In this document: piece after piece, positions 56,797 to 64,000 of the stretch
Position numbering within the stretch: position 1 is the first letter of the stretch
Layout of the letters: every line of letters starts with the position of its first letter
Assembly: GCF_004793475.1 (NCBI RefSeq)
Contig: NZ_SRYZ01000002.1
Coordinates: 1 to 64,000 of the forward strand
Direction of reading: 5' to 3'
DNA length: 64,000 bases
DNA from: Bacteroides muris (ex Afrizal et al. 2022)
GTDB taxonomy: Bacteria > Bacteroidota > Bacteroidia > Bacteroidales > Bacteroidaceae
Translations under genes and position numbers: made by a program
The notes under the pieces: model-generated
Seen by the model: only the letters and a program-made list of their open reading frames with translations
What the model was told of the DNA's origin: nothing
The model's database searches: none

Positions 56797-57779
56797 TAAG
56801 TATACTTTAAGAAGCCTTCTTCAAATATGTCATTATTATAGCCGTATATGGTTCTGTGCTCTTCGTCAATACTGAAAGCATATAGTAGGATGTCCAATTC
56901 GTATTTGGCGATGGAGCGTCCGGAATAGTCGTATACTTCTATGAAGCAGCCTTCTTTTTCTCTGGGACATCGTATATAAAAGTAATTTTTACGTGCGACT
57001 ATTTCTCGTTGGTGAAATATTGTTTCTTTGATATCTCCTATTATGATATGAGGGCGGATTTCGTTTCCAATAAGTCTTTTGCGGAGCTTCATGTCGTTTA
57101 TACCATAGATGTCAATTTGCTTTTTATAGGTATAGGCATAAATAATCAGAGAGTCATTGGCTGCCAAATATCCCTTGTTCTCATCAAAAAATATCTCTTT
57201 GTGTTCCTCTTGTCCGATAATAATTTCTCCTGTGGGTTGCCGGGATATTAGATTGATTTTTTTAATGTTGAGCTTGTCAGGAAACGTGCTGTATATTAAT
57301 AATGAGTCATTGACTATATTCATAAAGTTTGCTGTCGGGGTAGAGGTAGGTAATATGAACTCCTTTTCAAGGGTTAGTCGGTTGTTGCCGTCTAATGTAA
57401 AACTTTTGATAACAAATGGATTGTATCCGAAAATATAGACCTTTTCCGAAGTGCTCTTGCAGAAGGAAGGGGGGAGCTGAAATTCGTTTTCTGCTCCTCC
57501 CCTGCTTCCTCCTGTGTAAATACACTGGAATTCCGGAAGTGAATATTGATACAACATCTGATTATTATTTCTTGAATCTGTTGCAAATATATTGTTCTTC
57601 TTGACTTCTATTCCATCAATGGCAAACACTTCATTTACATTTATTTTTTCTGCTTGAAGTACCTTCTGCTCGTGAAATGGTTCTATTTTTTGTATGAATG
57701 TCTGCTCTTGTATGCTGGTTTGCGTTGCACATGCAGTGAGCAATGTATAGATTGATAGTAAATAAAGATGTTTTTTCAT
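56793..57779 (-). CDS. 6-bladed beta-propeller lipoprotein (NVEALA-associated)
   Basis: The 328-residue lipoprotein (lipobox LTACAT) matches the Bacteroides TolB-like/6-bladed propeller family: ATDSRNNNQMLYQYSLPEFQCIYTGGSRGGAENEFQ-type blades, VYIFGYNP, and a late DYSGRSIAKYELD. These proteins are usually encoded beside NVEALA peptides, as here (12 bp gap), and are thought to sit on the cell surface or in the periplasm. No enzymatic function is known. Confidence 0.85.
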   Translation of the reverse strand: MKKHLYLLSIYTLLTACATQTSIQEQTFIQKIEPFHEQKVLQAEKINVNEVFAIDGIEVKKNNIFATDSRNNNQMLYQYSLPEFQCIYTGGSRGGAENEFQLPPSFCKSTSEKVYIFGYNPFVIKSFTLDGNNRLTLEKEFILPTSTPTANFMNIVNDSLLIYSTFPDKLNIKKINLISRQPTGEIIIGQEEHKEIFFDENKGYLAANDSLIIYAYTYKKQIDIYGINDMKLRKRLIGNEIRPHIIIGDIKETIFHQREIVARKNYFYIRCPREKEGCFIEVYDYSGRSIAKYELDILLYAFSIDEEHRTIYGYNNDIFEEGFLKYTY

Positions 57780-57791
57780 GATGGATGTTTA

Positions 57792-58098
57792 TTAATATAT
57801 TATTTGTGAGCCGGCGCATGTGGCGGTGTACATGCACATGGTTGCCTTTGTGGTGCAACAGCCATCGCATTTTGTGACATACGTTGCCGGTTCGTCCGGT
57901 AGTAATGTAGTACTGGTATACATATAGCAACTTTTAAACCTGATAGGTTCGGCTTCGCCTGAAGCTAAAGCCTCTATGTTGAGAAGTGCAAGATTTGTTA
58001 ATTCGTGGCTTGAATCATGGGGGATAGACATGTTGCAAAGTAGTACTGACAACATGATTGAGGCAATTGTTAGTCTGCAGATTGATTTTTTTCATCAT
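57792..58098 (-). pseudogene. NVEALA-family secreted peptide, start region shifted at an A7 tract
   Basis: The frame from 58055 contains LALLNIEALASGE, the NVEALA mark, then a core with six cysteines (SCYMYT, KCDGCC, MCMYTATC). A proper signal peptide lies just upstream but is out of frame: ATG AAA AAA followed by 7 A in all (+ strand T7 at 58086-58092). Removing one A gives MKKSICRLTIASIMLSVLLC joined directly to the NVEALA text. As written, translation from ATG 58095/58098 ends after about 27 codons. It may be a sequencing error, a pseudogene or a slippage switch. Internal ATG 58055 could also be used but gives a poor signal. Confidence 0.72.
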
Positions 58099-58386
58099 AG
58101 TACAATTTAATATTAATAATTTTCTTAAAAATAGTGATTTTAGTTTGTATTACAAATAATTTGTTTGTGCTATATAACAGATTTCTTGTTGCGCTTTCTT
58201 TTTATATCCTCTTGTTTTCTGTATGTTTATCGTAAAACATGCCTTTTTTATTGTTTTTCGATAAATATTTTCTGCTTTTCTTTGTCATATCAAGAAAACG
58301 TCTTTTATTTGCATATCGAAAAACGATAAATGATTATCGAAAAACAAAATAATGAACTTTATAAAGACAAGGGAGGGGATTAGGTT
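58099..58386. promoter_or_regulatory. Intergenic region with TATCG-type dyads
   Basis: The AT-rich gap holds a perfect palindrome TATCG-AAAAA-CGATA (58314-58328) and related half-sites: TATCGAAAAAC (58335-58345), GTTTTTCGATA (58253-58263) and TATCGTAAAAC (58228-58238). The set looks like a multi-site operator between the NVEALA operon (-) and the CPBP operon (+). No gene is supported inside it. Confidence 0.55.
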
Positions 58387-58476
58387 ATGAGAAGAGCATT
58401 CATGAGTATTACTCTGTTGGTATTGTCACTTTCTGTGGTGATGGCGTTGCTGACGGGACTTGTTGCCACAGCTTGA
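58387..58476 (+). CDS. Possible 29-residue membrane peptide
   Basis: ATG 58387 to TGA 58474-58476 encodes MRRAFMSITLLVLSLSVVMA plus LLTGLVATA, a single hydrophobic helix after two Arg. A purine-rich stretch (aagggaggggat) precedes the ATG at suitable distance. It lies between the TATCG operator region and the CPBP promoter, whose -33 overlaps its stop. It could be a leader or a real small membrane protein. I cannot name it. Confidence 0.4.
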   Translation: MRRAFMSITLLVLSLSVVMALLTGLVATA

Positions 58477-58505
58477 CGGATTGACAGAGAAAATGTGTAT
58501 CTTTG
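58473..58505 (+). promoter_or_regulatory. Promoter of the CPBP operon
   Basis: TATCTTTG (58498-58505) is a perfect -7 box; TTG at 58473-58475 (22 nt upstream) is the best -33 candidate. ATG of the CPBP gene follows 24 nt downstream. Confidence 0.6.
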
Positions 58506-58528
58506 CGAACTTTTAGACGAATAGAACA

Positions 58529-59323
58529 ATGAAAACGGCAATAAAACTAGTATTGATTTACTTTTTGATGCAGATTGTAGGAGCACTGTTTGCAGGACCT
58601 TTCTGTCTGCTATATACGTATTTTGCTGATGGAACTTTCGACATGGACAAAGCTGGTCAGATTGCTGTGTCACCTACCATGCTGCTGGGTTTCGTTTTCA
58701 TGGGGTTGTACTTGTGGCGCAAGAACTACCTGACGGGGGACAAGCATCTGTACTCTCCGGTGCCGGTTCCTTATCTGGCATGGAGCCTGCTTGCCGGAAT
58801 GGCTTCCATGTATATAATAGCTGTTCTGATGTCCGAACTCACTTTCTTGCCCAATTTGTTGGACCAGACATTTGACATGCTACAATCCGGTTGGTTGGGT
58901 ATTCTCTGTATTTCTGTTCTGGGGCCCGTGCTGGAAGAACTTCTTTTCCGTGGTGCCATTACCAAGGAGCTGCTTCGCAGATACAGTCCGGCAAAGGCTA
59001 TCTTGTTTTCCGGATTGATATTCGGTATTTTCCATCTGAATCCGGCTCAGATAATAGGTGCTTGCCTCATCGGTTTCTTGCTTGCCTGGCTTTATTATAA
59101 GACACGGAGTCTGATAGCATGTATTCTGATACACATCATGAACAATGGCTTGTCTGTCTATCTGAGCCTGAAACATCCTGAAATGGAGGATATGACACAT
59201 CTGCTGAGTAACCCGTATGTACTGGTTGGGGCAGTGGTTTTCATATTGTTGCTTCTACTCTCCTTGAAACAACTGAATAAATATAATATATCTGATACTA
59301 ATACAACAACAACTGAATTATGA
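58529..59323 (+). CDS. CPBP intramembrane glutamic endopeptidase
   Basis: The 264-residue multi-pass protein has the CAAX/CPBP motifs: EELLFRGAI (Glu-Glu...Arg), FGIFHLNP (His) and HIMNNGLS (His/Asn). Members cleave membrane substrates or mature bacteriocins and give immunity. It is the first gene of an operon with two DUF2975 proteins and an XRE regulator, overlapping the next start by 4 bp (ATGA). Confidence 0.93.
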   Translation: MKTAIKLVLIYFLMQIVGALFAGPFCLLYTYFADGTFDMDKAGQIAVSPTMLLGFVFMGLYLWRKNYLTGDKHLYSPVPVPYLAWSLLAGMASMYIIAVLMSELTFLPNLLDQTFDMLQSGWLGILCISVLGPVLEELLFRGAITKELLRRYSPAKAILFSGLIFGIFHLNPAQIIGACLIGFLLAWLYYKTRSLIACILIHIMNNGLSVYLSLKHPEMEDMTHLLSNPYVLVGAVVFILLLLLSLKQLNKYNISDTNTTTTEL

Positions 59324-59985
59324 AAAGAAGATTGAATATCCTCTGCCTGATGGTAATATTTGTACTGAGTTACTCGGTATTGGAAGCGGGCTATTTCTTC
59401 TTTATAGGGGCCAAACTGGGTGTGGAATCTGTGGCGGAAAAGGAAGATACCCATGCGTTGCGGCAGAAGCTGATGCATATGAAGTATATAAGCTTGGAAT
59501 CACATAGCTTTACAATGAAGGGAGGCGAACTTTTTTCGGATTCTGTATACAATGAGAAGACCGGAAAGTATGTGCCTGCCAGCTACTCTTCCATGGTGGT
59601 GAGCATTGACGACCATCCTGCCCTTTGGGAACAGATTGCAAGTAAGTTGCTGACCTTTTTGCAGATAGGTGTCTATATCTGGGCCATTGTACTGTTTGTC
59701 CGGCTGATTATTTCCATAAATAAATCAGATATCTTCAATTGGAAGAATGTACGCCGTCTGCGCCGTTTGGGGCTGGCTTTGATTATCAGTTTCTGCTGCT
59801 CTTTTTCGGTTGCTTATATCACCCTCTACAATGTCGGTGAGGTGTTCTCGCTGCGTGGATATACATTGGAGCTCTCGGGCATCCTCGGTGGAACTATGCT
59901 GGTGCTGGGATTGTGTTCGCTGATTGTAGGCGAAGTATTCGCCATCGGATTGAAAATGAAGGAAGAGCAGGACTTGACTATTTAA
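59320..59985 (+). CDS. DUF2975 membrane protein, long form
   Basis: The 221-residue protein has an N-terminal helix, a periplasmic loop (about 30-100) and three C-terminal helices ending EVFAIGLKMKEEQDLTI, the DUF2975 signature. DUF2975 proteins are usually encoded next to YozG-like XRE regulators, as here, but their role is unknown. It is translationally coupled to the CPBP gene. Confidence 0.87.
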   Translation: MKRRLNILCLMVIFVLSYSVLEAGYFFFIGAKLGVESVAEKEDTHALRQKLMHMKYISLESHSFTMKGGELFSDSVYNEKTGKYVPASYSSMVVSIDDHPALWEQIASKLLTFLQIGVYIWAIVLFVRLIISINKSDIFNWKNVRRLRRLGLALIISFCCSFSVAYITLYNVGEVFSLRGYTLELSGILGGTMLVLGLCSLIVGEVFAIGLKMKEEQDLTI

Positions 59986-60002
59986 AAGTGAGAGGAGGGA
60001 TT

Positions 60003-60476
60003 ATGACACTTATGAAACAAAAGGAACCAAAGGAACCAAAGAGACGGATAGCGCTTATTATGAATGTGCTGTTTTATTTCTGTGGACTATGTATTGGTGG
60101 CGGCATTGTTCGTAATCTGACATTGTGCTATGAGTTGGGAAAGGATGATACTGCTAATTTTATCTGGCACATATTACCCGAATCAGTAACAATGCTGGTG
60201 ATGACAATATGTGGCTTGTGTATTTTTCTCATTCTCCGCAATGTGAAGAAAGAGGAAGTGTTTGTTTATCAGAATTCATCTTTGATACAAACCATTGGGG
60301 TGCTGATAGCATTGAATGGGCTTTTTCAGGTAACTCTCTCCTGGTTTACTCCCGAAGGAGTACCGACTGATACTTCTTATCGGATATTCGTGTTATTGGG
60401 AGTTTTCATCATCTTTATGGGCTATCTTTTTAAGATGGGAGTTCGTATGCGTGAGGAACAAGAGTTGACGATTTAA
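60003..60476 (+). CDS. DUF2975 membrane protein, short form
   Basis: The 157-residue protein has about four helices and ends GYLFKMGVRMREEQELTI, the same tail as the preceding protein, so it is a second DUF2975 member. ATG 60003 is chosen because the longer frame overlaps the upstream gene. ATG 60012 (MKQKEPKEPK) is possible; a CCAAAGGAA/ACCAAAGG duplication near the start encodes the KEPKEPK repeat. Confidence 0.82.
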   Translation: MTLMKQKEPKEPKRRIALIMNVLFYFCGLCIGGGIVRNLTLCYELGKDDTANFIWHILPESVTMLVMTICGLCIFLILRNVKKEEVFVYQNSSLIQTIGVLIALNGLFQVTLSWFTPEGVPTDTSYRIFVLLGVFIIFMGYLFKMGVRMREEQELTI

Positions 60477-60496
60477 ATAAAAGTGAAGAGCGCGAT

Positions 60497-60715
60497 ATGA
60501 AGAAAAGTGTGAAATATGGTCTGTATTTCGTTGTCGGACTTGTGGCGGTTTTATTGTTGGCAAGTATTGTCTATTTTCTCCTCTTGTTTCCGGCCTTTGA
60601 CGGGAAGTGGAAAGTCTATATTGTAATGCCGTGGATGTATCTGTGCATATATGGTTATTACCGGTTGACGAAACGGTACACTGACTGGTGGTGTGAGTGG
60701 GAAAAGAATAATTGA
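60497..60715 (+). CDS. Small membrane protein of the DUF2975 operon
   Basis: The 72-residue protein has two hydrophobic helices (GLYFVVGLVAVLLLASIVYF and WKVYIVMPWMYLCIYGYY) and a charged Trp-rich tail. I recognise no family. It sits 20 bp after the second DUF2975 gene and 18 bp before the XRE gene, so it is almost certainly in the operon. Confidence 0.7.
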   Translation: MKKSVKYGLYFVVGLVAVLLLASIVYFLLLFPAFDGKWKVYIVMPWMYLCIYGYYRLTKRYTDWWCEWEKNN

Positions 60716-60733
60716 TAAATCGAACACAATTAT

Positions 60734-60937
60734 ATGATTATAGTAAACCTTGACATAATGATGGCCCGAAGAAAGATATCTTTGGGCGAACTGGCGGAGA
60801 AGATTGATATTACGCCTGCCAATCTCTCTATTCTCAAAACCGGAAAGGCGAAGGCCATCCGTTTCTCTACACTGGAAGCAATCTGCAAGGAACTCGATTG
60901 CCAGCCGGGGGATATACTGGAGTTTAAGGAGGGATAA
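60734..60937 (+). CDS. XRE-family regulator, YozG-like
   Basis: The 67-residue protein is one helix-turn-helix domain: MMARRKISLGELAEKIDITP, then ANLSILKTGKAKAIRF and LEAICKELDCQPGDILEF. YozG-like regulators of this size accompany DUF2975 genes. It probably represses or tunes its own operon, and the TATCG dyads upstream of the operon are candidate sites. It is the last gene, followed by a repeat array. Confidence 0.92.
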   Translation: MIIVNLDIMMARRKISLGELAEKIDITPANLSILKTGKAKAIRFSTLEAICKELDCQPGDILEFKEG

Positions 60938-60994
60938 ATAGGGAGAAGAAGGCGCAAGTAGAGGTTGAAATGCTTACCGCCTTAAGAAACTCCG

Positions 60995-61126
60995 TTTACG
61001 TACTACAGTAAACACCTTTACATACTACGGTAAACGCCTTTACATACTATGGTAAACGTCGTTACTTCATAATGTAAAAGCCGTTACATTCTGGAGTAAC
61101 GGCTTTTACATTATAGGGTAAACATC
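60995..61126. repeat. Six tandem 22-bp repeats with internal dyads
   Basis: Units start at 60995, 61017, 61039, 61061, 61083 and 61105, exactly 22 bp apart. Consensus halves are TTTACATACTACG and GTAAACGCC; each unit has TTTAC near its start and GTAAA near its end, so it is itself palindromic. The array fills the gap between the XRE gene (+) and sufE (-). Units 4-6 are more diverged. Confidence 0.85.
61069..61114. terminator. Long hairpin inside the repeat array
   Basis: Arms 61069-61087 and 61096-61114 are exact complements over 19 bp (core GTAAAAGCCGTTAC) around an 8-nt loop. It lies between convergent genes and probably terminates both. Confidence 0.7.
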
Positions 61127-61177
61127 CGGTAAATATAATCTGCTGATTATTAGTTTATATATTGTCGGTCGTAACCT

Positions 61178-61603
61178 TTAGATGCCTTTCGCTTTGAAGG
61201 CCAGCGCATACATTCGCATCTGCTTTACCATAGACAGCAGTCCGTTGCTACGGGTGGGCGACAAGTGTTCCTTCAGTCCTATTTTATCAATGAAATAGAG
61301 GTCGGCGTTCAGTATCTCATCCGGTGTGTGCCCGGAGAGTACTTTGATAAGCAGTGAAATGATTCCTTTCACAATCAGTGCGTCGCTTTCGGCCTGGAAA
61401 ATAATTTTTCCGTCCACTTCGTCTGCCTGCAGCCATACGCGGCTCTGGCAACCTTCAATCAGGTTTTGTTCCGTCTTGTATTTTTCGTCGAGCGGTTCCT
61501 GCTCGTTTCCTAAATCAATAAGAAGTTGGTACCGGTCCATCCAATCGTCGAAATCATTGAATTCGGCAATTACTTCATCTTGTACTTCATTGATACTTAT
61601 CAT
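61178..61603 (-). CDS. sufE: SufE family cysteine desulfuration protein
   Basis: The 141-residue SufE-like protein accepts sulfur from a SufS-type desulfurase for Fe-S cluster assembly. The acceptor Cys52 is in IEGCQSRVW. The family ends DLYFIDKIGLKEHLSPTRSNG are present. ATG 61603 (MISINEVQ) is used over GTG 61612. It lies 42 bp after the M28 gene in the same direction. Confidence 0.94.
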   Translation of the reverse strand: MISINEVQDEVIAEFNDFDDWMDRYQLLIDLGNEQEPLDEKYKTEQNLIEGCQSRVWLQADEVDGKIIFQAESDALIVKGIISLLIKVLSGHTPDEILNADLYFIDKIGLKEHLSPTRSNGLLSMVKQMRMYALAFKAKGI

Positions 61604-61645
61604 AAGATTCACTGTTTTACTGTTTGCAATTACTGTTTTACTGGT

Positions 61646-62659
61646 TTATTTCTCATTGTAGATGACTTCCAGCAAGGTCTGTCCCACGGCGTTGAGAGTG
61701 CCCTTGTCGATGATGTCCATATTGTCGTCCGTTGTGTGCCAGAAGTCACCGAAGCCGGTGTCGCAGTTCGGGTCATAGTTAATGATGTCCACGCAGGGAA
61801 TCTGCCGCAGGTTGTATACATACATGTGGTCGTCCGTCACTTCGGTGCCTTTTTCTTTGGGGAAGAAATTGCCGAAGCCCAGGCGGTGGGCTGTGTTCCA
61901 TATCTTGTTCACGTACTTGCCGGCGGTTCTTTGAGAGAACTGTTCCTTGTAGAAGGTGGCGTTCTGTCCGCCCACCATGTCGAGCAGGATGCCATAGCGG
62001 GCATTATAACCGTCTACATGGGGTACTCGTCCCCAATACTGCGAGCCCAGGCACCAAGTGTCGTTCTTGTATGCACCTTGATAGAAGTAGGGGATGCCAT
62101 AGTCTTCGGCGTCAAAGAAGATGATGTCGATGCCGATGGCTGGAGCCTGCTGTTGCAGTTGGCGGGCTACTTCGAGCAATACGCCTGCACCGCTGGCGCC
62201 ATCGTTCACACCCAGGATGGGGCTGTGATGCTTCGTCTTGTCGGCATCCTGGTCGGCATAAGGGCGGCTGTCCCAATGGGCACAGAGCAGTACACGTTTT
62301 TTGCTTTCCGGATTATAGGCGCCGATAACATTACGCGCCTTCAGGATGGTGTTGTCGTAAGCCACCAGGTCGGCATGCTGGTTGTATACCTTGGCGCCGA
62401 ATTCCTCCAGTTTCTTGGCAAGGAATTCTCCGCAGGCTTTGTGGGCGGCGGTGTTGGGCACGCGCGGACCAAAATCCGCTTGGGTCTGTATGTATTGGTA
62501 TGCACTGTCTGCACTGAACTGGGGCGCCTGGACAGTCGCTTTGGTCGCATCGTCCTCACTGTCATTATCGGCTGCAGGCTTGCTGCTCTTGTTGCTGCAT
62601 GCCACTATTGCTATAATCAGCAACGGCAGCAACGGGATAAATGTATAATTCCGTTTCAT
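61646..62659 (-). CDS. M28 family glutaminyl-peptide cyclotransferase-like lipoprotein
   Basis: The 337-residue lipoprotein (lipobox IVACSN) has the zinc-enzyme motifs LLCAHWDSRP, GVNDGASGAG, FFDAEDYG, LLDMVGG and HTTDDNMDII. This is the pattern of bacterial glutaminyl cyclases, which convert N-terminal Gln of exported proteins to pyroglutamate, within the M28 aminopeptidase fold. Aminopeptidase activity is the alternative. In Bacteroidetes many exported proteins begin with Gln after signal cleavage. The start overlaps the upstream gene by 4 bp. Confidence 0.9.
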   Translation of the reverse strand: MKRNYTFIPLLPLLIIAIVACSNKSSKPAADNDSEDDATKATVQAPQFSADSAYQYIQTQADFGPRVPNTAAHKACGEFLAKKLEEFGAKVYNQHADLVAYDNTILKARNVIGAYNPESKKRVLLCAHWDSRPYADQDADKTKHHSPILGVNDGASGAGVLLEVARQLQQQAPAIGIDIIFFDAEDYGIPYFYQGAYKNDTWCLGSQYWGRVPHVDGYNARYGILLDMVGGQNATFYKEQFSQRTAGKYVNKIWNTAHRLGFGNFFPKEKGTEVTDDHMYVYNLRQIPCVDIINYDPNCDTGFGDFWHTTDDNMDIIDKGTLNAVGQTLLEVIYNEK

Positions 62660-63594
62660 TCTCTTTCTGTATTAAAACTTAGTTTCACTTCTTTCTTTCC
62701 AACTTCCAATGTCACTGCAGCACCGTTTATCAGCGGCAGGTTTCTGCTGACATGACCGACGGGAAAACCGAAAGACACCGGATAATCGTATTCCTTCATC
62801 AAATCGGCCAATGCGCCATACAGGTCTTTTCCCAGCGATTTGTCTTCTCTGTATTCGGTGAATTGCCCGATGATGAGGCCTGAAAGCTTGTCGAGGACAC
62901 CGCCCAGTTTGAGATTGTACATCATGCGTTCCACCGCATGCGGGCGTTCTCCCACATCCTCGATAAAGAGGATGGTGCCTTCGGCCGGAATATCGTAGGG
63001 GGTGCCGCGCAGCCCGTAGAACACCGACAGATTGCCGCCGCGCAACACACCTTTTGCCTCTCCCTTACGGTTCAGCTTATGCCTCGGGCAGACGTAGCTG
63101 AATGTTCTTATTCCTCCAAACGACCGACCGAACAGCATATCCTTCAGCGCCAGCGTGCAGAAGTCGTTTTCGGGTTCTACTGTGAGATGACGCGCCATGG
63201 GGGCGTGCAACGACGCGAAGCCATTCTGCTGGAACAGATTATGCAGGGCGGTGATGTCACTGAATCCGACGAGCCATTTGGGATGCTGCCTGAACTTGGT
63301 AAAATCCAGTTTGCCTACCAGATGCACGGCTCCGTAGCCGCCCCGGCTGCAGAATATGACTTTGGCTTCTTCATCGTCCATGGCTTCCTGCAGGTCTTCA
63401 AGGCGTTGCCGGATGCTTCCTGCATATGTTCCGTTGGAACTTCCCGCATGCTTTGCGAATACGACTTCCAGCCCCCAGAACTTCAAACGTTTGCAGGCGC
63501 CTTTCAGGAAAGATTTGTCAATCTTGCTGGAAGGGGAGAGAATAATGGCACGGTCACCTTCCTGCAGAAACGGAGGGAAAATAAGACTACCCAT
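62656..63594 (-). CDS. LD-carboxypeptidase (S66)
   Basis: The 312-residue protein belongs to the S66 family, which removes the terminal D-Ala from murein tetrapeptides. The nucleophile Ser112 is in VGFSDITALH; the Glu and His parts are in LRGGNLSVFYG, FIEDVGERPH and GFPVGHVSRNLP. No signal peptide is seen, consistent with a cytoplasmic recycling role. It heads a three-gene - strand operon with M28 and sufE. Confidence 0.94.
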   Translation of the reverse strand: MGSLIFPPFLQEGDRAIILSPSSKIDKSFLKGACKRLKFWGLEVVFAKHAGSSNGTYAGSIRQRLEDLQEAMDDEEAKVIFCSRGGYGAVHLVGKLDFTKFRQHPKWLVGFSDITALHNLFQQNGFASLHAPMARHLTVEPENDFCTLALKDMLFGRSFGGIRTFSYVCPRHKLNRKGEAKGVLRGGNLSVFYGLRGTPYDIPAEGTILFIEDVGERPHAVERMMYNLKLGGVLDKLSGLIIGQFTEYREDKSLGKDLYGALADLMKEYDYPVSFGFPVGHVSRNLPLINGAAVTLEVGKKEVKLSFNTERE

Positions 63595-63618
63595 ATTATA
63601 TTATCAATCTATTTGGGG

Positions 63619-63626
63619 CAAAAGTA
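63619..63626 (-). promoter_or_regulatory. -7 box of the LD-carboxypeptidase operon
   Basis: On the - strand TACTTTTG is a perfect -7 box, 24 nt upstream of the start at 63594. A weak TGTG occupies the -33 position, within the left arm of the inverted repeat. Confidence 0.55.
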
Positions 63627-63633
63627 CACAATT

Positions 63634-63729
63634 CACCACAGATATCACAGATTAACACGGATTTTTTAACAGAAGAGAGGGAGAGGAGAGGGGGATGTGT
63701 GCTGCTCAAATCCGTGTAATCTGCGGTGG
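63634..63729. repeat. Imperfect inverted repeat in the divergent promoter region
   Basis: CACAGATTAACACGGATTT (63646-63664) is nearly complementary to AAATCCGTGTAATCTGCGG (63708-63726), and CCACAG (63636-63641) extends the left side. The purine-rich stretch between the arms reads gaagagagggagaggag. This ACACGGATT/AATCCGTGT motif resembles dispersed intergenic repeats. Confidence 0.55.
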
Positions 63730-63823
63730 ACATATCAAAATGATATTAAACATATGAAATTTCAACGGGGCAAATGCTGTATTTCTCGACATTTTTTTAG
63801 ATATTTGCTAAAAATCTAACGTT

Positions 63824-64000
63824 ATGGAACCGATACGGAACTTTGCCCAGTTAACAGCCCACCTGAAAACCTTGAATAAGAGGAAACGCATTGCAGTAGT
63901 CTGTGCCAATGACCCTAATACAGAGTATGCCATATCTCGTGCCCTGGAGGAGGGGATTGCGGAATTTCTGATGATTGGCGATTCTGCCATATTGGAAAAA
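63824..64000 (+). CDS. Phosphate acyltransferase (phosphate butyryltransferase type), 5' part
   Basis: The first 59 codons are visible, starting MEPIRNFAQLTAHLKTLNKR and continuing RIAVVCANDPNTEYAISRAL. This matches the N-terminus of phosphate acetyl/butyryltransferases, which swap CoA and phosphate on short acyl groups. The gene runs off the window end, so butyrate kinase or other neighbours cannot be seen. ATG 63824 follows an AT-rich leader with a one-mismatch -7 box (GATATTTG). Confidence 0.82.
   Translation, partial: MEPIRNFAQLTAHLKTLNKRKRIAVVCANDPNTEYAISRALEEGIAEFLMIGDSAILEK

Noticed and set aside
60995..61126. CRISPR-like array
   Set aside because: The 22-bp units are contiguous, with no unique spacers, and no cas genes are nearby.
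61526..62755. 409-codon + strand frame
   Set aside because: It is antisense to M28 and sufE, both clearly real; no domain is seen in it.

Overview
The window looks like a chromosomal segment of a gut Bacteroides (or close Bacteroidales relative). It has a SusC/SusD pair, several lipoproteins with the Bacteroidetes pattern, LuxR-type PUL regulators, the three-domain form of IspG, NVEALA-type secreted peptides, and promoters of the Bacteroides type (-7 TAnnTTTG with a TTG/TTTG -33 box). I saw no rRNA, tRNA, CRISPR array or transposase.

1-26735 is a polysaccharide utilisation locus (PUL) on the + strand. It opens with the C-terminal part of a Y_Y_Y/HTH regulator whose reading frame is broken upstream. 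Then come GH3, GH2-malectin, a serine-type sulfatase, two GH172 (DUF2961) enzymes, SusC, SusD, a GH144-type beta-1,2-glucanase-like enzyme, an EEP phosphatase/nuclease-fold lipoprotein, a second GH3, a second serine-type sulfatase, two tandem GH43-like/F5-8C/Fn3 proteins, a decayed sulfatase, a CE1-like esterase and a calcineurin-like phosphoesterase. The enzyme set points to a substituted glycan (sulfate, ester, perhaps phosphate) with furanosidic and possibly beta-1,2-glucosidic linkages. The substrate cannot be read from sequence alone.

26740-39026 is mostly housekeeping: glutaminase, IspG, PurE, GcvH, a PAP2 protein and RpoN on the - strand; PepP and a DUF418 membrane protein on the + strand; a large LacZ-type GH2 on the - strand.

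39204-46850 (- strand) is the most unusual part and looks like a peptide export and oxidative-folding locus. It encodes a TPR/HTH regulator, a five-copy TTTATACAT array in front of a DUF3244 gene, a 66-residue double-glycine peptide with six cysteines, a TlpA-like lipoprotein, and a membrane protein that joins a degenerate C39-like domain, a VKOR domain and a thioredoxin domain. The peptidase-ABC exporter and HlyD partner are also there but scarred by deletions: the ABC gene has lost its Walker A region and runs into a HlyD remnant.

47120-56796 holds a TPR sensor kinase that lacks the usual phospho-acceptor histidine, a uridine-kinase-family protein, a Na/Pi cotransporter, a rubredoxin too short for ordinary ORF cut-offs, a calcium-type P-ATPase, a HAD hydrolase and RibF. 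56793-58098 is a 6-bladed propeller lipoprotein with an NVEALA peptide gene whose start region is shifted at an A7 tract. 58529-60937 is a CPBP protease/DUF2975/XRE operon preceded by TATCG-type dyads and followed by six tandem 22-bp repeats. The window ends with SufE, an M28 glutaminyl-cyclase-like lipoprotein and an LD-carboxypeptidase (- strand), and the first 59 codons of a phosphate acyltransferase (+ strand).
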